Source of the DNA: CAVVMA01 sp963830715
GTDB lineage: Bacteria; Desulfobacterota; Binatia; Binatales; Binataceae
DNA: 64,000 nucleotides
Direction of reading: 5' to 3'
Assembly (NCBI GenBank): GCA_963830715.1
Contig: CAWHNS010000012.1
Coordinates: 55,599 to 119,598, forward strand
Shown here: positions 55,054 to 62,781 of the stretch, one piece after another
Layout: every line of letters starts with the position of its first letter
How positions within the stretch are numbered: the stretch's first letter is position 1
The notes under the pieces: model-generated
The model's database searches: none
What the model saw: the letters and a program-made list of their open reading frames with translations, nothing else
Told to the model about the DNA's origin: nothing
Translations under genes and position numbers: made by a program

Positions 55054-55062
55054 GACACTACC
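55045..55062. repeat. Terminal inverted repeat, right
   Basis: TCAAATTAGGACACTACC, the exact reverse complement of 52494-52511. It supplies the stop codon of the Cys-rich passenger gene. Confidence 0.92.
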
Positions 55063-55070
55063 AAAACACC
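55063..55070. repeat. Target-site duplication, right copy
   Basis: AAAACACC, identical to 52486-52493. The two copies mark the insertion point in the gspE-gspF gap. Confidence 0.88.
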
Positions 55071-55159
55071 CCCGCCAGGATGGCCGAATCTGCCCGCTGC
55101 GCGTAAGAGTCGGCCGCGGCACAGGAATCCCGCCGGTGGCTCGGAGGCTTGCGAGACGG

Positions 55160-56884
55160 TTAGACGATGTCTTCCTGGGTGACGCGGAGCAGTTCTTCGA
55201 AGGTGGTCTCGCCCGCCAGCACTCGCTCCGTTCCGTTGTCTCTCAGCACCTTCATTCCCCGATCGGTGCATGAGCGCCGGATGGTCGCGGCGTCTGCGTT
55301 TTTCATCACCAGCGCGCGAACCTCGTCGTCCATCATCATCAGTTCATGGATCGCGGTTCTCCCGCGATAGCCGGTCGATCGGCAGTCCTTGCACCCTTTT
55401 GCGCTTGCGCGGTAGACAGTTTTGCCGCTGAGATCCGCGCTGGTCAGGCCGACCCGCGAGAGTTCGCCCGCCGGCGGCACGTAGCGCTCGCGGCAGGTCG
55501 CGCACACCACTCGCACCAGGCGCTGCGCGACCACTGCGAGAATGGACGAGGAGACCAGGAATGGCTCGATTCCCATCTCGACCAGGCGTGTCAGCGCGCC
55601 GTAGGAGTCATTGGTGTGAATTGTGGAAAAGACCAGGTGGCCGGTGAGGGCGGACTGGATCGCAATCTCGGCGGTCTCGGCGTCGCGGATCTCGCCGATC
55701 ATGATCACGTCGGGGTCCTGGCGCAAGATCGATCGCAGTCCGCTTGCGAAGGTCAAATCGATCTTGGGATTCACCTGCATCTGGCCGATGCCGCGGAGCT
55801 GATACTCGATCGGGTCCTCGATCGTGATGATGTTCTTTTCGGGAGAATTGATCCGGCTGAGCGCGGCGTAGAGGGTGGTGCTCTTGCCGGACCCGGTCGG
55901 GCCGGTGACGAGCACGATTCCGTGGCTCTGCCGGATCAGGCGATCGAGGCGGCGCAGGTTCTCGCCGGTGAATCCCAGCTTGTCCAGGTTGAGATCGACC
56001 AGCGCCTGCGCGCGGTCGAGCAAACGGAGCACGATTCGCTCGCCGAACGCGGTCGGAATCACCGAGACGCGCACGTCGATATCGCGGCCGGCGATCTTGA
56101 GCCGAATCCGGCCGTCCTGCGGCAGCCGCTTCTCCGCGATATTCAAGCCCGACATGACCTTGACCCGCGAGGTTATCGCGGGCTGGAAGCGCCGCGGCGG
56201 CGAGAGCACGTCGTAGAGCATCCCGTCCACCCGGAAGCGAACCAGCAACTCCCGCTCGAACGGCTCGATATGGATATCGCTGGCGCGGTCCTTGACCGCC
56301 TGTGAAAGCAGGCCGTTGACGAGCTTGATAATCGGCGCGGCGTCTTCGGATTCGAGCAGGTCGAGCGGCTCGGAAGCGAGCTCGCTGGCCACGCGGTCCA
56401 GCGCGTCTTCGCCGAGATCGATCATCAGGTCCTGCGCGGTGGTGTTCGAGGCGCGATCATAGGCGCGGTTGGTCGCCTCGGCGATTACTTCGGCGGGCGC
56501 CACCACCGGATTGATCGGCTTGCCGAACACCAGCCGCAAATCGTCGAGCGGCTCGTAGTTGGCGGGGTCGGCGACCGCCACCGTCACCGAATTGCCGTCG
56601 CTCCCGACCGGCAGGAGCTTGTTCTTCTTGGCGTAGTTGATCGGTACTTTGAGCAGCAGCTCGGGGTCGAGGGCCTGTTCGTCGATATGGGCCTGGAAGG
56701 GGAAGTGATATTCCTGGGCGAACGCGCGAGCCAGCCGCTGCGGCTCCAGCGCGCCCATCTCGACCAGCACATCGGCGATTTCCTGGCCGGGCTTCCTGCG
56801 CTGGCGTGCCCGGTCCAGATCCTGTTGCGAGATCCAGGAACGGTCGAGCAGGATGGATTCGAAGCTCTTACGCGCAGTAGCCAT
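55160..56884 (-). CDS. gspE: Type II secretion system ATPase GspE
   Basis: 574 residues. An N-terminal MshEN-type domain (about 1-150) is followed by the AAA-like ATPase with Walker A GPTGSGKSTT, the Asp box EDPIEYQLRGIGQMQVNP, Walker B LRSILRQDPDVIMIGEIRDA and the His box. The tetra-cysteine zinc finger CATCRERY...CKDCRSTGYRG is intact. It powers pseudopilus assembly. The IS1-family element lies just downstream and may reduce read-through into gspF. Confidence 0.96.
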   Translation of the reverse strand: MATARKSFESILLDRSWISQQDLDRARQRRKPGQEIADVLVEMGALEPQRLARAFAQEYHFPFQAHIDEQALDPELLLKVPINYAKKNKLLPVGSDGNSVTVAVADPANYEPLDDLRLVFGKPINPVVAPAEVIAEATNRAYDRASNTTAQDLMIDLGEDALDRVASELASEPLDLLESEDAAPIIKLVNGLLSQAVKDRASDIHIEPFERELLVRFRVDGMLYDVLSPPRRFQPAITSRVKVMSGLNIAEKRLPQDGRIRLKIAGRDIDVRVSVIPTAFGERIVLRLLDRAQALVDLNLDKLGFTGENLRRLDRLIRQSHGIVLVTGPTGSGKSTTLYAALSRINSPEKNIITIEDPIEYQLRGIGQMQVNPKIDLTFASGLRSILRQDPDVIMIGEIRDAETAEIAIQSALTGHLVFSTIHTNDSYGALTRLVEMGIEPFLVSSSILAVVAQRLVRVVCATCRERYVPPAGELSRVGLTSADLSGKTVYRASAKGCKDCRSTGYRGRTAIHELMMMDDEVRALVMKNADAATIRRSCTDRGMKVLRDNGTERVLAGETTFEELLRVTQEDIV

Positions 56885-57032
56885 TTATGTCCGCTTCCTC
56901 AGGAGGCTCACACGACTTGCCGACACAAGCACGCATCCGCCCCGCGGCGGGGGCGGAAATCCGTCCAATTACACACGATATTATACGCAGCTTGCAAGTA
57001 TGCAGATAGACGCCTAACGCTGCTCAATCGGC

Positions 57033-57545
57033 CTAATAGTGCACCGCGCCGAACGGCGTAGAGCCAACTCCATAGCTGAAGCCGCTCGTGTTCTTCTCGG
57101 GCATAACGTGGTCCGACTCCGACCACGCCGCGAGCCTCCCGTTGACGAACCTCAGATCGAGGAAGTGGCCGGTGTCACCCTCCTTGGGCGCCGTATACAG
57201 CAGAGCCGCAGTCACGTCGTTGGTGTTGGTCCGTTCCCCGTAACTCCATACCTGGGTGCGATCGTCGAGATAGTTGCGGATGTCCGGCTCGCCCCATGAG
57301 TCGTGAACGTCGAGCGTGCTCTGGCCCGGCTCCAGCGACTTGAGCATCTGCGAAGTGCGGAGCTCGGTGTGGGCCTGGTAGACGAGGCCACAGGCCGCGA
57401 CTGCGGCCGAGATCGCGAGGCTACACAACAGTCTGCCGACCCACGCCACGGACCGCGATTCTCGCACGCTCGCGCATTTTGTCCAAGCGAATCTCGCCGG
57501 CGACCCGAGACACAGGCCAAAGCCTGCGCCACGTGAAACGCTCAT
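57033..57545 (-). CDS. Putative lipoprotein, SmpA/OmlA-like
   Basis: 170 residues. The lipobox AVAAC is near residue 52 (SLAISAAVAACGLVYQAHTE), so the true start is probably later than the first codon. The mature part (SLEPGQSTLDVHDSWGEPDI, then TQVWSYGERTNTNDVTAALL) has the SmpA/OmlA-like pattern of the G-x-S/T-x-x-x-V...WGEPD type, seen in outer-membrane assembly factors such as BamE. It is upstream of gspE on the same strand with a gap of about 150 bp. Confidence 0.62.
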   Translation of the reverse strand: MSVSRGAGFGLCLGSPARFAWTKCASVRESRSVAWVGRLLCSLAISAAVAACGLVYQAHTELRTSQMLKSLEPGQSTLDVHDSWGEPDIRNYLDDRTQVWSYGERTNTNDVTAALLYTAPKEGDTGHFLDLRFVNGRLAAWSESDHVMPEKNTSGFSYGVGSTPFGAVHY

Positions 57546-57628
57546 CGCCAGTTTTCGGTGATGCAGCGGGAATCGAATCGCTTATGCTATAAGGTTTGGT
57601 CCACTGCTTTGGCGCCCGAGGAGGTCCC

Positions 57629-57865
57629 ATGCCCCGAGGACTCAGGCTGGTGAAGGGAGCGTCGCCCAAACAGGCGCTCGTCTACGGACTGCGCCTGTTC
57701 GACTCCGACGACGTCGCGGCGGTTGACGACGCGAAAGTCCGGCTCAAGGACGGCGGCGCGGCGCGGGTCACGATGCATCTGATTGAAGGCACCCGTGCGC
57801 AGATCAAGCGCCAGTTGATGCGCAGCCTGGACGCCTTCTTTGAACTGCTCGGCGGCGAGGAATAA
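57629..57865 (+). CDS. Small hypothetical protein
   Basis: 78 residues from the ATG at 57629 after GAGGAGG. Basic at the start (PRGLRLVKGASPKQALVYGL), then a short beta-rich stretch and a helix (RAQIKRQLMRSLDAFFELLG). It is 33 bp before the crotonase gene and may be co-transcribed. No family recognised. Confidence 0.5.
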   Translation: MPRGLRLVKGASPKQALVYGLRLFDSDDVAAVDDAKVRLKDGGAARVTMHLIEGTRAQIKRQLMRSLDAFFELLGGEE

Positions 57866-57898
57866 ATCCAGGCGAAATAGGCAAGGAGGCCCGGCAAA

Positions 57899-58695
57899 AT
57901 GGATTTCAAGTTCGTGAAGTATGAGAAGCGCGGTCATATCGCCCATATCACGTTGAACCGGCCCGAGGTGATGAACGCGCTGCACCCGCCGTGTCATCTC
58001 GAGATGGACCAGGTGTGGGACGACTTCGTGGCCGACAAGGCGATGTGGGTCGCGATCCTGACCGGCGCGGGAGAGAGGGCCTTCTCCGCCGGCAACGACC
58101 TCAAGTACACGGCCGAGCATCCGGAGTTGTTTCGCGGCGGCGGCGAGACCGCGATTCGATCGAAGGGCGGATTCGCCGGAATCACCGCGCGCTTCGACAT
58201 TATCAAGCCGATCATCGCGGCGGTGAACGGCTTCGCGCTCGGCGGCGGATTCGAGATCGCGCTCGCGTGCGACATCATAATCGCGGCCGAGCATGCGCGC
58301 TTCGGATTGCCCGAGCCGCGCGTGGGGCTGATGGCGGCCGTGGGCGGAGTCCATCGGCTCCCACGCCACATCCCGCTCAAGATCGCGATGGGGATGATGC
58401 TGACCGGCAGGCACATCACGGCGCCCGAGGCTCATCGATGGGGAATCGCCAACGAGGTCGTTCCGCTGAAGGATTTGATGGCGACCGCGGAGCGCTGGGC
58501 GGCGGAGATCTCGGAATGCTCGCCGCTCTCGGTGCAGGCATCGAAGGAGGCCGCGCTGGGCGGGCTGGGATGCCGCTGCCCGAGGCCACTGCGAAGCGCT
58601 ACGAGGCGACCGCGAAGCTGTTCCGCTCGAAGGACGCTATCGAGGGCCCGCTGGCGTTTGCGCAAAAGCGCAAGCCCAACTGGTCGGGCGAGTAA
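57899..58695 (+). CDS. Enoyl-CoA hydratase/isomerase family (one frameshift)
   Basis: Crotonase motifs: AFSAGNDLKYTAEHPE (oxyanion loop), GFALGGGFEIALACDIIIAA with the first acidic residue, and RFGLPEPRVGLMAAVGG with the second. A G is missing from a short run near 58566-58570; with it the C-terminus reads MPLPEATAKRYEATAKLFRS and stops at 58693-58695. The enzyme hydrates enoyl-CoA or carries out a related reaction. Substrate unknown. Confidence 0.85.
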
Positions 58696-58743
58696 TCGGG
58701 GAAAAATAACGACAAGGGCACAAAGGCAGTCACCAAGAGGATT

Positions 58744-59199
58744 TTGGCCGGAAAGATAAAGCAGAATCACCGGCGGGTCATTCTTTTCTTCTTGCTCTGG
58801 CTCAGTGTCTCTACGGTCAAGATTCTGAAGAGCGTCGAGGAATTCTTTCGCGAAGGGATCGAGCTGTTCAACGAAGGGCGCTTCTTCGAATGCCACGAGG
58901 CGTGGGAAGAAGTATGGAAGCGCGCCGGCGGTGACGAAAAATTCTTCTACCAGGGACTCATCCAGGCGGCGGTCGCGATTCTTCACGCGCAGCGGGGAAA
59001 TCAGGACGGTGCGCGCAGCCTCTACGAGAAGGCACGGCACAAGCTGCACAAGGTTCCCGCTGAGCACATGGGATTGGCGATCGGTGAGCTGCGCGCCGAT
59101 CTCGCGCGGTTCTTCGAGGCGGCCCTGTCGGACGCTCCGGCGAGGCTCCCGCCTCCGCCGCGACTTCACCTCATCGCTCGCTCTCCGGGAGCGGATTAG
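58744..59199 (+). CDS. DUF309-family protein
   Basis: 151 residues as an open frame; the TTG at 58744 and a later start are both possible. The core FFREGIELFNEGRFFECHEA, WEEVWKRAGGDEKFFYQGLI and AAVAILHAQRGNQDGARSL matches DUF309, a helical domain of unknown function. The first ~25 residues (VILFFLLWLSVSTVKIL) look more like a spurious extension. Confidence 0.7.
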   Translation: MAGKIKQNHRRVILFFLLWLSVSTVKILKSVEEFFREGIELFNEGRFFECHEAWEEVWKRAGGDEKFFYQGLIQAAVAILHAQRGNQDGARSLYEKARHKLHKVPAEHMGLAIGELRADLARFFEAALSDAPARLPPPPRLHLIARSPGAD

Positions 59200-59250
59200 C
59201 CGGAAGCGGCCCTTTGGGAAGCAGGCAGTAATGCGCTAGATTCCCAGTCG

Positions 59251-60090
59251 ATGTCGAAAAGGCGTCATTGGTTCTTCGACCCCACCAGGTACAAAATCCG
59301 CGTAGGCACGAGAGGCGAATACCCTAACGGCCATCTCATCAGAATGCACTCGCATCCGTGGCATCAGCTTACCTTCGCGCCAAGCGGCGTGATGACGGTG
59401 CGAACGCCCGACGGCACGTGGATTGTGCCGCCCCATCGAGCGGTGTGGGTTCCCGCGCGCACCCGCCATTCGGTCGAGATGTCGGGAACGGTGCTCATGC
59501 AGGCGCTCTACATCGTCCCGGGTCTCGGCAAGCCGTTGCCGGATCGATGCCGGGTGGTCGGCGTATCCACACTCTTGCGCGAGTTGATTTTACGCGTCGG
59601 AGAGTCGAAGTGGCTGGACCTTCGCATCCCGGTTCAAGCGCATCTCGCGGCAGTGCTGCTCGACGAGATTCGCGTGATGGAAGCTGAGGCCAGCGTGGTG
59701 AATCTCACCATCCCGCACGACAGCCGCGCCAGGCGGGTCGCTTCCCTGCTCCAGGAGAACCCCGCTGAGAAGAGGCCGCTGGCGGAGTTGTCCAGGACCG
59801 CAGGCGCCAGCCAGCGTACTATCGAGCGGCTGTTCAGATCGGAGACGGGATTGGGCTTCGGCAGATGGCGCCAGCAGCTTCGGCTCGGCCATGCTCTTCG
59901 GCTGCTCGCGGCCGGTGACGCCGTGACGAACGTCTCGCTGGAGGTGGGATACGACAGCGCCAGCGCTTTCATCTCGGCCTTTCGGATAACATTCGGCCAG
60001 ACTCCCGGCCAGTATTTTCGCTTTGCCCGTATCGCATCCGATATGAAGCCGGTCCGATCTCGTGACCTCCACGGCGAGTCAGCCAATTGA
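59251..60090 (+). CDS. AraC-family regulator with cupin-type sensor domain
   Basis: 279 residues. The N-terminal cupin half has MHSHPWHQLTFAPSGVMTVR, then WIVPPHRAVWVPARTRHSVE, so it may bind a metal or small ligand. The C-terminal double HTH shows RPLAELSRTAGASQRTIERL and AVTNVSLEVGYDSASAFISA, ending FGQTPGQYF. It lies 16 bp before the VOC gene on the same strand. Confidence 0.92.
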   Translation: MSKRRHWFFDPTRYKIRVGTRGEYPNGHLIRMHSHPWHQLTFAPSGVMTVRTPDGTWIVPPHRAVWVPARTRHSVEMSGTVLMQALYIVPGLGKPLPDRCRVVGVSTLLRELILRVGESKWLDLRIPVQAHLAAVLLDEIRVMEAEASVVNLTIPHDSRARRVASLLQENPAEKRPLAELSRTAGASQRTIERLFRSETGLGFGRWRQQLRLGHALRLLAAGDAVTNVSLEVGYDSASAFISAFRITFGQTPGQYFRFARIASDMKPVRSRDLHGESAN

Positions 60091-60106
60091 TAAAAGATAG
60101 TAACCA

Positions 60107-60547
60107 ATGCGGGAAGATATGAAAAAATCCGTGCCGCGAAGAGCGGGCGTTCGGTCCGAGCCTCTGATTGCCGTGCGCGACGTAAAGGCAAGCAGGCGCT
60201 GGTACCAAGAGCTGCTGGGAGTCCACGGACTGCCGGAGCACGAGCATCGCCATAGCTACGATCGGATGCTTTGTGACGGTCAGCTGATCCTGCAGCTCCA
60301 TGCCTGGGACGAGGAGAATCACCCTAATCTGGTCAATGCTGACGCGGCGCCGCCTGGACATGGAGTCTTGCTGTGGTTCGAGGTGGACGACTTCGATGCG
60401 GCGGTCGAGCGAGCTCGTTCATTGCGCGCCCGGGTCGTCGAAGAGCCGCACGTCAACCCGAATGCCGGGCACAGAGAGATGTGGATCCGAGACCCTGATG
60501 GGTACGTGGTGGTGATCGCAAGTCCGGACGGCGAATCCGGCGCTTAG
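60107..60547 (+). CDS. VOC-family protein; 3' end is a repeat boundary
   Basis: 146 residues. AVRDVKASRRWYQELLGVHG and LLWFEVDDFDAAVERARSLR, then EMWIRDPDGYVVVIASPDG are the two VOC modules. The final 48 bases (60501-60548) are repeated exactly at 62681-62728. The gene looks complete. Another family member is possible; the substrate is unknown. Confidence 0.85.
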   Translation: MREDMKKSVPRRAGVRSEPLIAVRDVKASRRWYQELLGVHGLPEHEHRHSYDRMLCDGQLILQLHAWDEENHPNLVNADAAPPGHGVLLWFEVDDFDAAVERARSLRARVVEEPHVNPNAGHREMWIRDPDGYVVVIASPDGESGA

Positions 60548-60548
60548 C
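60501..60548. repeat. 48-bp direct repeat, left copy (possible attachment site)
   Basis: The sequence from GGTACGTGGTGGTGATCGCA to CGGCGCTTAGC covers the last codons and stop of the VOC gene. An exact copy lies 2,180 bp downstream. Direct repeats that duplicate the 3' end of a gene are typical of site-specific integration. Confidence 0.85.
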
Positions 60549-60573
60549 CCAGCACGCCACGGCGAACGAATAG

Positions 60574-60828
60574 ATGACGATTGTTGAGGTTCGGCGGGCG
60601 CTCCGGCTGTCCAGCGCGACGATCTACAGGCTGATAAAAACCGAGGGCTTTCCCAAGTCGATCAAAATCGGCGCTAGCACAATGCGGGCGACCGCGCGCT
60701 ATCGAGCGGTTGAGGTTTTCGATTGGGCGGACGGGAGGGCGAAGCGACGCCAGGCAGGCAGGGCAGACTACCCGACGAGGGGGCGGCGACCCTCAATAGC
60801 AAGAAAGACCCTGGCTGAGATTGCTTAA
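60574..60828 (+). CDS. AlpA-like HTH regulator
   Basis: 84 residues. EVRRALRLSSATIYRLIKTE, then GFPKSIKIGASTMRATARYR matches the AlpA/excisionase-like winged HTH, which binds DNA near attachment sites in prophages and other integrative elements. The C-terminal tail is basic and poorly conserved. It is the first gene after the left 48-bp repeat and overlaps the convergent lipoprotein gene by 36 bp. Confidence 0.8.
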   Translation: MTIVEVRRALRLSSATIYRLIKTEGFPKSIKIGASTMRATARYRAVEVFDWADGRAKRRQAGRADYPTRGRRPSIARKTLAEIA

Positions 60829-61617
60829 GCAGCGCTGTTGTCGCCAAGCGGCTGCCGCCTGCCACTCGGCGGCTCCCGCCTGTCGCGATGCCGCCTGTGC
60901 CGTGAGGTACTGGTAAGCAGCCAAACGGTCGCGATCTTCTTCGCGCTCGACAAGCTCCTGCTGCGCTTTGGCTTGTGCCTCAGCTTGCTTGGTTTCGTCG
61001 TCAAGCCACTTGAAAAACGCGACTAACTGAGAGAGCGCATGCCACTGGTCCGCACTGACTGATGCAAGCGCCGTCTGCTCGTCCGCTGTAAGGATGACCT
61101 TGCTGGCCGCGTCGCGGATCGCCTCTTGCTGCGCGGGAGTCAACCTCGCTGCAAGCTCAAGGTCACGCTTAAGTCCCTGCTCGCTCTGCACTGGACTCTC
61201 AGCGAGCAGCTTCCGCACAGCCTCTTGACGTTGCTGTTCGGCCTGCCGCGCGGCTTCGTCGCGTTGCGCCTGTAACAGTCGGTCATATGCTACGCATTGC
61301 TGCGGCTCGGACTGGTTCTTAAAATATCTGGCTTCCTCCGAAGTGCTAATCGAGCATTTGGTGCTGTCCTCGCACCACGAAGCGACAAAGAGCGCGGGAA
61401 CGGGATCAAACACAGGCCAGAGAATGAGCGCGGGAACGAGACCAAGATTGGGATGAGTCGATATGTTAACGCTGTCCCAGTAGTCACATCCGCCTTTGCC
61501 GGTGGGATCGGCTGGTCGTCCGGCTGCGGCATCATATCCGTATCGAATTCCCATGAATGGCAATCCGCAGCCGGTTACGAATACCAACAAGAGTGTCAGC
61601 GTGGCTCTGCGTAGCAT
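60793..61617 (-). CDS. Hypothetical lipoprotein with Gln/Ala-rich helical region
   Basis: 274 residues. The signal and lipobox are LLLVFVTGCGLPFMG. The mature part has a short domain with several Cys (GGCDYWDSVN, SWCEDSTKCSISTSE) and then a long helical stretch (AQRDEAARQAEQQRQEAVRK, EAQAKAQQELVEREEDRDRL), likely a coiled coil. Unknown function. It lies inside the 48-bp-repeat segment. Confidence 0.65.
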   Translation of the reverse strand: MLRRATLTLLLVFVTGCGLPFMGIRYGYDAAAGRPADPTGKGGCDYWDSVNISTHPNLGLVPALILWPVFDPVPALFVASWCEDSTKCSISTSEEARYFKNQSEPQQCVAYDRLLQAQRDEAARQAEQQRQEAVRKLLAESPVQSEQGLKRDLELAARLTPAQQEAIRDAASKVILTADEQTALASVSADQWHALSQLVAFFKWLDDETKQAEAQAKAQQELVEREEDRDRLAAYQYLTAQAASRQAGAAEWQAAAAWRQQRCLSNLSQGLSCY

Positions 61618-61659
61618 CTTTCCGTCCTGCCGCGCTCCGTCGCGACCTGGGTCATTTTT

Positions 61660-62112
61660 CTAACCGCTCGTCCTCGCAAGATTCTGTTCACAGTAGAAGC
61701 ACACGGGGAATCGCGTAACGCTTGGCGCACCTTCGGTAGTCAGATGAACACAAAGATTCTTGTCCCACACATCGAACCACCTAATTGCTCGACTGCCCCA
61801 ACGCAACCGTTCCTCGGCTCTCGCGACCGCACGCTTCTGATCTTCAAAATGACCGGGCACGATGATTAACCCGCGAAGTTCACGACATACCTTTCGCGCC
61901 TTAAGCTTCTGAAATTTTTTAATCTCCCGAACGAAGTCGTCGCCGTTCGCGGTAACAATCACGAGACTATGTTCGCACGCCGCCTCGACGATTCGGGCAT
62001 CTGAGGCATTGTTCGGAAGCCTTAAATTCGAGAGACCCACGCGCCGTTTCTTCGGAAAAGCGGCGGCGATCTTGGTTACGTTGCAATCGAACAGGAACCT
62101 GTAACCCGTCAT
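61660..62112 (-). CDS. PIN-like protein (DUF5615-like)
   Basis: 150 residues. FLFDCNVTKIAAAFPKKRR at the start, ASDARIVEAACEHSLVIVTA and NGDDFVREIKKF provide three acidic positions as in PIN-like RNases of the DUF5615 type. The C-terminal part ends with a Cys pair (VCFYCEQN). It is likely an RNase toxin or related nuclease; no clear antitoxin is next to it. It lies inside the 48-bp-repeat segment. Confidence 0.62.
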   Translation of the reverse strand: MTGYRFLFDCNVTKIAAAFPKKRRVGLSNLRLPNNASDARIVEAACEHSLVIVTANGDDFVREIKKFQKLKARKVCRELRGLIIVPGHFEDQKRAVARAEERLRWGSRAIRWFDVWDKNLCVHLTTEGAPSVTRFPVCFYCEQNLARTSG

Positions 62113-62127
62113 CGCATTAGAGTGTTC

Positions 62128-62415
62128 TTACTTGACCGGCTCGACGTAGATCGTCACCTTGTCAAGCTTAGCTGGACCGAACTCTTGTGGCATATCAGTA
62201 TCGTCGGTTGGCGAGAAGATATGCAGAACTCGGCTCACGCGGTAGGTGCCAGCGCCATACTCCGCGCCTTGCCCTGGCAGGTACACTTCATCGCCAACCC
62301 GTGGAACAAACGACGCCATCTCGAATGGAACGAGATTGACGCCGACCTTGAGTTTGGGCTCGTAAAACTCTAAGCAATCTTCGCTAACGCCTTTCAGATC
62401 GGACTTGTCTGGCAT
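62128..62415 (-). CDS. Small hypothetical protein
   Basis: 95 residues from the ATG at 62415 (MPDKSDLKGVSEDCLEF), preceded by a GAGGT-type ribosome-binding site; a longer frame upstream is not convincing. Beta-rich (GVNLVPFEMASFVPRVGDEV, then GTYRVSRVLHIFSPTDDTDM). It is 15 bp upstream of the PIN-like gene on the same strand, so the two may form an operon. No family recognised. Confidence 0.55.
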   Translation of the reverse strand: MPDKSDLKGVSEDCLEFYEPKLKVGVNLVPFEMASFVPRVGDEVYLPGQGAEYGAGTYRVSRVLHIFSPTDDTDMPQEFGPAKLDKVTIYVEPVK

Positions 62416-62680
62416 CGAAAAATTACCTCTTCTTCCTGTGTGACTGTCTGATTCAAATACAGGAATCAAAGCCGCACCGGAAGTGAGCGGTCTTGCGGGC
62501 CGTCGCCGCACATCGCGCCCATCGTGGCACGCCGCGGCGTACAGAGCATCCCGCCCGTGATCCCAACCGACGCCCGAACGTCGTTCCTGGGGCGGCCGGC
62601 GCGGGCGTTTTCGGGCCGCGACGGTCGGGCGTAGCTCGATCACCGGGGCTTGACCAGAATCCGAGACCCACCTGGCACAT
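62416..62680. other. Gene-poor stretch at the right end of the element
   Basis: 265 bp with no convincing gene. Its right part becomes GC-rich again, and 62659-62669 repeats ATCCGAGACCC from the VOC gene (60485-60495) just before the 48-bp repeat. Nothing else is recognised. Confidence 0.4.
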
Positions 62681-62727
62681 GGTACGTGGTGGTGATCGCA
62701 AGTCCGGACGGCGAATCCGGCGCTTAG
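62659..62727 (+). pseudogene. Duplicated 3' fragment of a VOC gene
   Basis: In frame this reads IRDPPGTWYVVVIASPDG and on to the same stop as the VOC gene, whose version is IRDPDGYVVVIASPDG. The two differ by a six-base change that keeps the frame. There is no upstream coding part, so it is a displaced gene end, as expected when an element integrates in a 3' end and brings or leaves a second copy. Confidence 0.6.
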
Positions 62728-62728
62728 C
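62681..62728. repeat. 48-bp direct repeat, right copy
   Basis: Identical base for base to 60501-60548, in the same orientation. The flanking bases differ on both sides (T versus G before it, T versus C after it). Confidence 0.85.
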
Positions 62729-62781
62729 TCTCGCTCCTCACGATGCCGGCGCCGCTTGCGGGCGAGCGGGATGAAAGATCG

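Larger units (their letters stand above)
52494..55062. mobile_element. IS1-family transposon with passenger genes (2,569 bp)
   Basis: The ends are perfect 18-bp inverted repeats: GGTAGTGTCCTAATTTGA at 52494-52511 and its reverse complement at 55045-55062. They are flanked by the 8-bp duplication AAAACACC (52486-52493 and 55063-55070). Inside lie, left to right: transposase (minus), a basic small ORF, an SDH/ClpP-type protease and a Gly/Lys/Ala-rich small protein (all minus), and a Cys-rich small protein (plus) that ends within the right repeat. A simple IS1-type element would be about 1 kb, so roughly 1.6 kb is passenger DNA. Its GC content is visibly below the host. Confidence 0.93.
60549..62680. 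mobile_element. Candidate small integrated element between 48-bp direct repeats
   Basis: Between the repeats lie an AlpA-like regulator, a lipoprotein gene, a PIN-like protein and a small unknown ORF, all on lower-GC DNA than the host. AlpA-like proteins are frequent in prophages and satellite elements. No integrase or other recombinase is visible, so if it is an element it depends on one elsewhere or has lost it. The inference rests on the exact repeat, the AlpA gene and the composition. Confidence 0.55.

Noticed and set aside
60549..62680. Integrase gene in the 48-bp-repeat segment
   Set aside because: No tyrosine or serine recombinase motif in any frame; the ORFs over 62453-62774 are composition shadows.
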